Shown here in pieces: positions 57,383 to 64,000 of a DNA stretch of 64,000 nucleotides. Numbering within the stretch: position 1 is the stretch's first letter; each line of letters opens with the position of its first letter. A model generated the notes under the pieces. The model saw only the letters and a list, made by a program, of their open reading frames with translations. It was not told where the DNA came from and did no database searches. Made by a program: the position numbers and the translations under genes. This DNA is from Pseudeuparius sepicola (Eukaryota > Arthropoda > Insecta > Coleoptera > Anthribidae), in NCBI GenBank assembly GCA_963920635.1, contig OY987307.1:19359735-19423734 (forward strand), written 5' to 3'.

Positions 57383-57735
57383 CTTAGAAAATTGTCATTG
57401 TATTGGCAAATTACCGGTTGGTTTGCAAATTTTTTCAACCCTTAACACGGGCAGACAAAGAAAATTGTTTTCTAATACAGTCACCCTCAAGTATGGCAGC
57501 TGCAGTATATGGTCTTGTGAAACGGAACTAGAAAACTTGGAAAATTCTCATTGTATTGGCAAATTACCGCTCGGTTTGACAAATTTTATTATTTTTTCAA
57601 CCCCTAAAATGGGTAAAGAAAACTGTTTACTCCCAAAGTTACCCCCATGTATGCCCTCTCTATCTAGCTGCAGTATTGGTCTTGTGAAACGGAACTGGAA
57701 AACTTGAAAAATTCTCATTTCATTGGCAAATTACT
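57383..57735. repeat. ~160 bp tandem repeats inside the hAT element
   Basis: The word CTTGGAAAATTCTCATTGTA/TTGGCAAATTAC starts units at 57383, 57536 and 57703, each with TGGTCTTGTGAAACGGAACT in the linking part. Moderate divergence. Confidence 0.7.
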
Positions 57736-57869
57736 TCTCAGAGTTATAGTCTTGAGCCGTAAGCGCTCTAAACCCAAAATCGTTTGCTGTACCCGAGTTT
57801 CACGAAACCCCAGAAATAAAATTCCTCTTCAACAATCGCTACGTCAAAAATCGTGGCTGGCAAAAGCGT

Positions 57870-58440
57870 GACTAAGTTCACACAAACCGCTTCCGCCAGG
57901 TCATTATCGAAACATCGAAAAGGGTCTAAACGTCTCAAAGAACTACTTTAAAACATCTAAGCGAGTCGAAAAGTGTCTAGACGTCTCGACAAACACTCGA
58001 AAAGCGTCTAAAAATATCGAAAAACGACGCAAAAACGTCTAGGCGATTCGAAAAGCCTCTAAACTACTCGAAAAGGGCTCGAAAAAGTCTAAGCGACTCG
58101 AAAAACATCTAAGTCACTCGAGAAGCGTTTCGAAGAGTCTCGAGACGCGAGACGCTTCCTACGAGCGTTCTGGAGCAAACGTGAATTCATCAATATGGCC
58201 GGTAAGATGGGAGATTATTGACCGTCAACTTACTGGCGATCTTTATGAATTCACTTCCGTTTCAGAACTCTCGTAGGAAACGTCTCGAGACGCTTCGAGA
58301 CGCTTTTCGAGTAGATTAGACGTTTTTCGAGTCGATTAGACGCTTTTCGAGTCACTTAGATCCTTAGATGCTGTTCGAAGCCCCTAGGCGTTTTTTGATA
58401 CGTTTAAGATGCTTTTCGAGTAGGCGCAAAATTTTAGCCT
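57870..58440. repeat. Palindrome built of degenerate CTCGAAAAGCGTCTAAG repeats
   Basis: On the left side about a dozen degenerate units of CGACTCGAAAAGCGTCTAAG type follow one another. On the right side the same units run in reverse complement (CTTAGACGCTTTTCGAGTCG). They flank a centre at ~58180-58260 (GTGAATTCAT ... ATGAATTCAC). GTCTCGAGACG is itself a perfect palindrome at the inner edge. Confidence 0.75.
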
Positions 58441-58592
58441 TCCGACAGAGAGCTCTGAGCTCCTCAGCCGCCATAGCCATACTGGGTGCATTCTAGGTTA
58501 TTTGTGTGCATTTCATGGGCGCCATAAAAAAAATTGCACACAGGCGCCACTAAGCATCGGCGCGGCCCTGTTTGATCTTAACCCTACAAAAT

Positions 58593-59737
58593 CCATATTG
58601 TGTCAACCTATACCTATACCAGTAATAAATGTATCAAATTTGGTTTAAAGAGCTTTATTAGTTTCAGAGATATTAAAAAATATCTTCCTTTTTCTGCGAA
58701 ATTTAACACCCTGTAACTTTCTTGGAGAGCCCTAAAGTTTATATGACGAAGTAGCATTAATTTTCAAAGTTCTATTGTTTACCAAAGTTTGTTAATTTAA
58801 AACTGAAACAACTTGTATTTCTTCAGCAAGTTGAGACTTTGATTTTGCTTTGGTCAAATTCGATCATTTATTTGAAACGTGTTAATAGCGCGACAAAACC
58901 ACTAAATACGTCAGACATTCAACATGCTCTAGGATTTTTGAATTTTTATTATTTGCTACAATAAACTTCTGAAATATTATGAGGTTCTAACAACCCGTGC
59001 AATAATAATTATTGCTTGGCAATGGAAATAATGATTTACATATTGCATATTATGGCTATAAAATAGTTAATTCGATTTGAGCGATGACAAGTTTTTCGAA
59101 TGAAACTTGACTACATAAATTTATCTAATCTCTATCTTTCAAAATTGTTCAAGAGCACGCTTTTGCTTAGAAATAATTGTAGATTCTTAAAGTGGATATA
59201 AAATTTTGAAAAACTGCTGATTGGAGAAATTTAGGGTTATGCAGTACAAGTGCTCCTCCTCCGGGCCCCCAAGGGGCTGTTGAAAAATTGATACCTTTAC
59301 TAAGTAAAGGACCTCACACAGAGTGAAACTTACGCAAAAATTATCAAAGTCAATTACAGAGTTAAGTAGATGGTGGATAGTCTAATATATAACATCTGTT
59401 TGCTAAAATATCCCTCCAACTATTTCAAGCAACGAGGGGACCGTAGTCTACAATTTCCTTCTGCACAAAATTTGCATTTGCTTTAACCTACTTATTACTA
59501 ATGGTGTATTTCCTTATTTAAACAGTTATCTAGATAATCATAAAGCTCTCCCCAGAACGCCATTTAAAGAAATCGAACCTTCAATTCCGCGAATATTTGT
59601 TGCAGAGCTCTGATTTGCTGATATATATTTACACATATTTCAGGATAATTTGAATACCTAACTGTCATCGCTAGGAACAAGGAACAAACCGCAGATCGAT
59701 TAAAGTAAACATGAATACCTTATATAGTAATAAAATA

Positions 59738-59740
<3 letters not shown>
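58593..59740. other. Intergenic DNA, no gene seen
   Basis: Only short words such as GCAATAATAATTATTGC (59001) repeat elsewhere (13270). Confidence 0.35.
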
Positions 59741-59742
<2 letters not shown>

Positions 59743-59779
<37 letters not shown>

Positions 59780-59821
59780 GTCTCAAAAAGAGCAAAGTAT
59801 ATTTACATACTTTATTTTATA

Positions 59822-59865
<44 letters not shown>
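59743..59865. repeat. (TA)n microsatellite in two blocks
   Basis: TA runs at about 59743-59776 and 59826-59865, separated by 50 bp. The 75 aa Tyr/Ile ORF across it is an artefact. Confidence 0.95.
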
Positions 59866-59873
<8 letters not shown>

Positions 59874-60300
59874 TTGATTGTTTATTGATTGTCACTTTAT
59901 TATTTTATTATTTTTGGTTCATTTTTAATCCACAATAACGCACAATAACGCACTCAAATACGCCTATAGTCTATTTATTTTAATACAAATGTAAGTAAGT
60001 CTATTTTGATTTATTTTCTGGTGGAGGAATAATACAAGTGGCAAATAGTACCTATTTAGGTAGGTACCAAATAGTCTACTGCACACTCTGTAGTTGAATT
60101 TGGCATTTTGCAATGAAGCCACATCGAAAAAATCATTTATCAAATAAATTAGGAGGTTTACTGACTCTAACCTAAGGAACGTTTTCATGGGCGTTCTCTT
60201 TTTATTTACCTAAAGAATTTTAGATTGGGACGATGATTTCTTCAGACCATTTGGTACTAAATGAAAGAAAACCGGACATCATTTCAGAAAAATTAAAAAG
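59866..60300. other. AT-rich spacer
   Basis: Nothing recognised except a TACCTATTTAGGTAGGTACC word near 60050. Confidence 0.35.
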
Positions 60301-60307
60301 GATTTTC

Positions 60308-60355
60308 TGTCAGCGCCGGGGGTCGAACCCAGCAAGCGATAGGTCCCGGGTTCAA
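60308..60355 (-). repeat. tRNA 3'-half-like segment
   Basis: On the minus strand CTGGG-TTCGACC-CCCGG forms a regular 5-bp T-stem with a 7-nt loop and a perfect Pol III B box (GGTTCGACC). No D-arm or acceptor 5' strand fits upstream, so it is a tRNA-derived SINE piece or a tRNA pseudogene, not a tRNA gene. Confidence 0.45.
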
Positions 60356-61240
60356 AAATAAAATTTTAGGTTAAGAATTAATTTGGTTGACGTTGTGATA
60401 TTATGTTAAAAATAAAATAGAATAACAATCACTGAAAAGATGATTGTTCTAGATTAAACAAATATGTGTAAATATTACTTGAATTAACAATATCAGATCT
60501 TTCCTCCATAGATAAATTACGTTTTAAATTAATCTCAACCATTTTTAAAAAAGGTTCTTATAATTCTTCTATATAATTTTGATGTTAATAAAATTCATAT
60601 TATGGTCATTATGATTTACCTACGTGTTCAGCTAACACACTTGAATTTATTTTATGTAATCTGCAACAAAATTCTATAGATTGACAAGAACTTAATAAAA
60701 GGCAATTTATCAATGAATGAAAGATATGATACTGATAATTTAAGTAATATTTACACATATTTGTTTAGTCTAGAACAATTACCTACCTTCTGAGTGATTC
60801 TTATTCTATTTTCTTTTTAACATAATATCACAATTATTATCTTTTATTTTTATATAATAACTATGGAAATATAAAAAAATGGCCGATTTGATAAGGCCAC
60901 AGCCAACTACGATTTGCATTTAAAGAAAAAAGTCTTTGTAATATCTCAAAAATCACAGAAACATAAAAAATTGGATTAGATTCTCTTATTAAGCCCAAAA
61001 TTATCTACAATTTTTGTCTCTACAGTTTTCTGTATAATCAGAAAATCAGAAATAACGGAGCTACAGAGATCTGATGAAATAGCAAAAAATCACTCTTTTT
61101 AAAACATCTAGTGAGCCATGAACTTTTTTAAGAATCCAAAAGGGGAATTAGATTGAGCATTGAAAACAGCAATTCTTTCCCCATTTAACCTTTGTTCTAG
61201 CTCCGAAATCCCCATAGTGGTCATCGAAAAAAACTCACCC
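60356..61240. other. AT-rich DNA ending in a TIR-type terminus
   Basis: 61160-61242 (CCCATTTAACCTTTGTTCTA...CGAAAAAAACTCACCCTG, then TA) is related to the right end of the 55787-56507 element. No gene seen. Confidence 0.4.
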
Positions 61241-61263
61241 TGTATATAATATCTAGTTATATA

Positions 61264-61401
61264 CAGTTTGTTCAGCGAATGTTCGGCCCTACGTCACAAC
61301 TCCCGTCCTTGTCTTACTTATGAATATACGATGGACATCGGTCGTATATTCACCAGTCAAACAATGACGGGAGTTGTGACGTAGATCCGCTGAACAAAAT
61401 G
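61264..61401. mobile_element. 138 bp Tc1/mariner-type MITE
   Basis: CAGTTTGTTCAGCG at the left and CGCTGAACAAAATG at the right, with TA outside (61262-61263, 61402-61403). The arms of ~65 bp include CACAACTCCCGTC/GACGGGAGTTGTG and GAATATACGA/TCGTATATTC. Confidence 0.8.
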
Positions 61402-61689
61402 TACATTAATTTTAAGGATGGAGTGTTGCTCATTTTGCGAATTTATACAACCCCAATTTCGTAAGTATATAGTCTTTTAATTTATATAATATTCCAATAT
61501 TTAAATATTACCATTTGTAGTTGTCGTGATGATGGAATAAATTATTCCGACAGCATGACCATATAAAAAAGGGTTTTCGTATATTGCCTGTTGACTACCC
61601 CCTCTAGAAATTCGCATTTTTCTTCTTAACAAAAAGATTGCGTTATGTCAATATTTTAGAAAAAGGAGAATAGAATAGTACCTATATTT

Positions 61690-62272
61690 CTGGAAATAAA
61701 GATTTTTCCGTGCGCGCGTGACAAATTCCCGTGTGAGGCGCAACCGAACACGGGAAGTCATGCAAGCACGGAAAAATCTATTTCTGGACGTGTAATGAAC
61801 GATATTTTTTATTATACTTCTTTGAAAACGGAAACTTAAAACATTTTATCGGCATATTATAATAAATTTAATTGACAAAAAGTAAACAATGCAGACAATA
61901 TAGTGTTTGGTATGTATGATGCGTTTCCATGGTTACTCTCAAATTATTTCAAAGGTGCTTTGTTGTAAATTAGTTATTGTCAGATAAGGTGAATAAAACG
62001 TCAAAAATATTACAGAAATGTATCTAAATATTGAAACACTTACGAATTAAAATACAAAATAGGTACATGTTAAATATCAGAGAGCATATAGAGTTTCTTA
62101 AATTTAGTTTACTTTACTCCTGTATATTTCTATTTTAAAGCCATATATTCGGTATTTTTATTCAGCGCCCGGAAAGTTTTTCCATGCGCTGTTTCCGTGG
62201 CTTCCGTGCGCTAGCCCGAAAAACCCCATCTTTCATTATTGCTAAAGCAGATGAAAATAAGGTGTTTTCAAA
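61690..62272. repeat. Dispersed ~540 bp repeat with internal inverted repeats, copy 2
   Basis: Same orientation as 11722-12270. It has extra bases in the left hairpin loop (CCCGTGTGAGGCGCAACCGA then ACACGGGAAGTC, itself a hairpin) and lacks the final inverted end seen in copy 1 (after TGTTTTCAAA). Confidence 0.7.
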
Positions 62273-63290
62273 TAATAAATACTCCTTTTCCGAGCCACCT
62301 AGACAAATTCTGTGACAAGAACCCGCTTGGTTTGAAGGTGCTGCCAAAAATCCACTGGGTCAGTTGTCAGTTCAATTCCGTGTCTTTATGCGTACGCATT
62401 GTTCTATTCGTTATGATTTTACGACCTAGAGCGACATTAGTCCGGGGCCCGTCCAATTAGACGCGGGCGTCCGGGCGCCGGGGGCCGCGCAGCCGACGCA
62501 GCGGCGGCGCATATTTTCGCCCGTATAGGTATCGTTTGATTTTATCGGTGTATAAACAAAACCTGCCTAATGTAAAGATAAGAGAACAAAGGGGCCACAG
62601 TTATAGCTAATAAAGCTGATGTTTTGAGGAGCCCGTCGCGGCGGGGTGCGGCCCGCTGCTCCTTTGCCCGCACCGACGTTCTACCTCCGAAGGTGACCGT
62701 CTCCCCCCCCCCCCCCGGGTTATTTACGGCTTGACGGGCGGACCGGGCCGTATATACCCGGATTCTACTCAATATTATCTGTGGCTCTTTTTTTGGTTGT
62801 ACGAGAAATTTTGCCTTCCAACTAAAATTGCTAGGGCGAGTGCACACGTCACAGCCGCATACAGCCGCTATCACTCGCAGTTTTACGGCGCCTTATATGG
62901 TAATATGCACAAAGGACAGCAGATAATGAGACTGTTCTGCGAATTCAAACAAGTAATTCTCTGCAGAAGATATTGTTTGATTTTAAAGGCGTTTCAAGAT
63001 TTTTTTTTTGTGAACATCCCGTATTTATTGGTCCTGGCGGTTCCCAGAAAAAACGCTTGATTTCTCTCTGTCTCACACGAGGTTTCACAGTAAAAACAAC
63101 ACCTGATTTTTTTTGTTAAATCATTGTTTTTACTAGTTTTATTTGTATTTTTTATTTACAACCAGAAATTGACTTGTAGTGTCATTTACATAACATTAAT
63201 ACCTCTAGGAATTACAAGATATTCCATGATTCCTATTTATTACTCCCTTTTATAATATTACTTATTTATAGGTTCATATGTCTTACATGC
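62273..63290. other. GC-rich block then AT-rich DNA
   Basis: 62450-62760 is CpG-rich with a C run at 62703-62716. The ORFs (62542-62874 minus, 62731-63060 plus) overlap and have no recognised domain. Beyond 63060 nothing recognised. Confidence 0.35.
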
Positions 63291-63442
63291 ATGGCATGGC
63301 CGCCGGCAGGGGGGTCAAGGGGGGTCGGCTGACCCTCCCTGGTTTGAATATTACCTGATTGAATTCAAAATTGACTAAATCGATAACAGATCGATAACGA
63401 CTAAACCGACAATCGTCGAACTTGATCATCTCATCTCCCATA

Positions 63443-63982
63443 CCTATAGTCAAATTATTTTAAGAAGTCCTTACTGGGACTGTCAATTGGTAATTTCGAT
63501 ATCCTAAGTTGGCCTCAATGCAGCAAAAAATCCAACCGGGTCATAAGTTCAGGTCAGTAACGAGCCCATTTGCACTAATAACACGAAATGGAACAAGAAC
63601 AAGGACAACACAGATAACGGTAAAATTCACTGTCACTTTGACACACCGCCCATAGACGCTGCCGAAAGCAGCTGATTATACCAAAATACCAAAATGAAAA
63701 GTGTTTCCATAGCGTTTGAAATTATTATTAAAATGAGTTGTGGTCATAGTTATTTTTATTTATAGCGATATAATCGTGATTGCAATAGGGTTTTTATTTT
63801 ATTATGTTATTTTTTTCGTATCACTTGGGTAACTTTTCACATCATAAATCAATGAGTGACGTCATTAACTATTTGAGACACATTCTACCAATGTTATACC
63901 AATGGTCAACAGAAAATTCCTAGGGATTTTGTGGAGAATGTCATCTGACAAAATCGGGACTTCTTACAGTAATCGGGGTATA
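63443..63982. repeat. Dispersed repeat F, copy 2
   Basis: Matches 50268-50900 up to ACAGTAATCGGGGTATAT. It contains a 15-bp insertion (GACTGTCAATTGGTA) and a ~100 bp deletion relative to copy 1. Confidence 0.75.
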
Positions 63983-64000
63983 TACTAAAATCGAGCAATT

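Larger units (their letters stand above)
57000..58570. mobile_element. 1571 bp non-autonomous hAT element
   Basis: Perfect 13-bp TIRs CAGGGCCGCGCCG / CGGCGCGGCCCTG and an exact 8-bp duplication TTTGATCT (56992-56999, 58571-58578): diagnostic for hAT. Sub-terminal CACACAGGCGCC occurs near both ends in the same orientation. No transposase is recognisable. The interior has two cassettes: ~160-bp tandem repeats (57383-57735) and a long palindrome of 17-bp repeats (57870-58440). Confidence 0.88.
56829..58592. mobile_element. Older foldback element split by a hAT insertion
   Basis: The left arm (ATTTTGTGGGGTTAAGATCA ... ACAGACTGATGAAAACATTA) pairs with a right arm that is interrupted after ATACATATTTGATCT (56999) and resumes as TTTGATCTTAACCCTACAAA (58571-). 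Removing the hAT element and one TSD rejoins the arm. Confidence 0.8.

Noticed and set aside
59711..59938. 75-codon Tyr/Ile-rich ORF
   Set aside because: Translation of the TA microsatellite.
60308..60355. Functional tRNA gene (minus strand)
   Set aside because: Only the T-arm and variable region fit; no acceptor, D-arm or anticodon arm could be folded.

Overview
This 64 kb window looks like insect nuclear DNA. It is AT-rich, has no compact ORFs or operons, and carries no intact multi-exon host gene that I can support. The clues to an insect are remnants of Tc1/mariner (IS630-type) transposases, a mariner N-terminus, Penelope-like retroelement pieces with a GIY-YIG endonuclease, a Pipsqueak-type HTH ORF, 5S- and tRNA-derived SINEs, TIRs of the CAGGGTG type, and scattered TAGGTA/TACCTA words. 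I cannot name the species; a beetle or moth is only a guess. Most 60-110 aa ORFs are chance ORFs.

Layout. 1-4.3 kb: the end of a Penelope element on the minus strand, a short TIR element clasped between two ~265 bp direct repeats, and a 1.6 kb TA-flanked Tc1/mariner-like element with a broken transposase N-terminus. 4.7-10.7 kb: a ~1.2 kb dispersed repeat (protein remnant plus tRNA-like SINE), a short hairpin element, a 5S-derived SINE, a 1.95 kb TA-flanked element, a GC-rich island and a degenerate unknown gene (minus strand). 11-21 kb: repeat pairs, a mariner remnant and several TA-flanked inverted-repeat elements. 21-27 kb: a transposase pseudogene, then a second copy of the 1.2 kb repeat carrying two nested insertions whose empty sites are visible in the first copy, then a 485 bp x 4 tandem array. 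27-34 kb: two more copies of the Tc1/mariner-like family, a 180 bp-arm hairpin, a second 5S SINE, a Penelope RT/EN pseudogene and an 8-bp-TSD element. 34-42 kb: a pogo/Pipsqueak HTH ORF, a short TA-flanked hairpin element, CpG-rich DNA. 42.3-43.9 kb: a 304 bp x 5 array. 44-59 kb: further inverted-repeat elements, a TTAA-flanked element, a minisatellite with AAGATGGCGG motifs, GC-rich low-copy DNA with a heat-shock-element-like array, and a 1.57 kb hAT element nested in an older foldback element. 59-64 kb: TA microsatellites, a tRNA-like arm, a small TA MITE and second copies of two dispersed repeats.

The dominant theme is TA-flanked elements with terminal or very long inverted repeats (about twelve, several of them almost wholly palindromic). 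Three related copies (2734-4317, 27447-~29240, 31645-32979) are internally deleted forms of one transposon: one keeps the transposase N-terminus, the other two keep its C-terminus. The best leads are the hAT element with its palindromic 17-bp repeat cassette, the self-similar 810 bp foldback, the two tandem arrays, the GC-rich hairpin at 29.3-29.6 kb, the GC-rich cargo inside the third Tc1/mariner-like copy, and the heat-shock-like site array near 52.4 kb.
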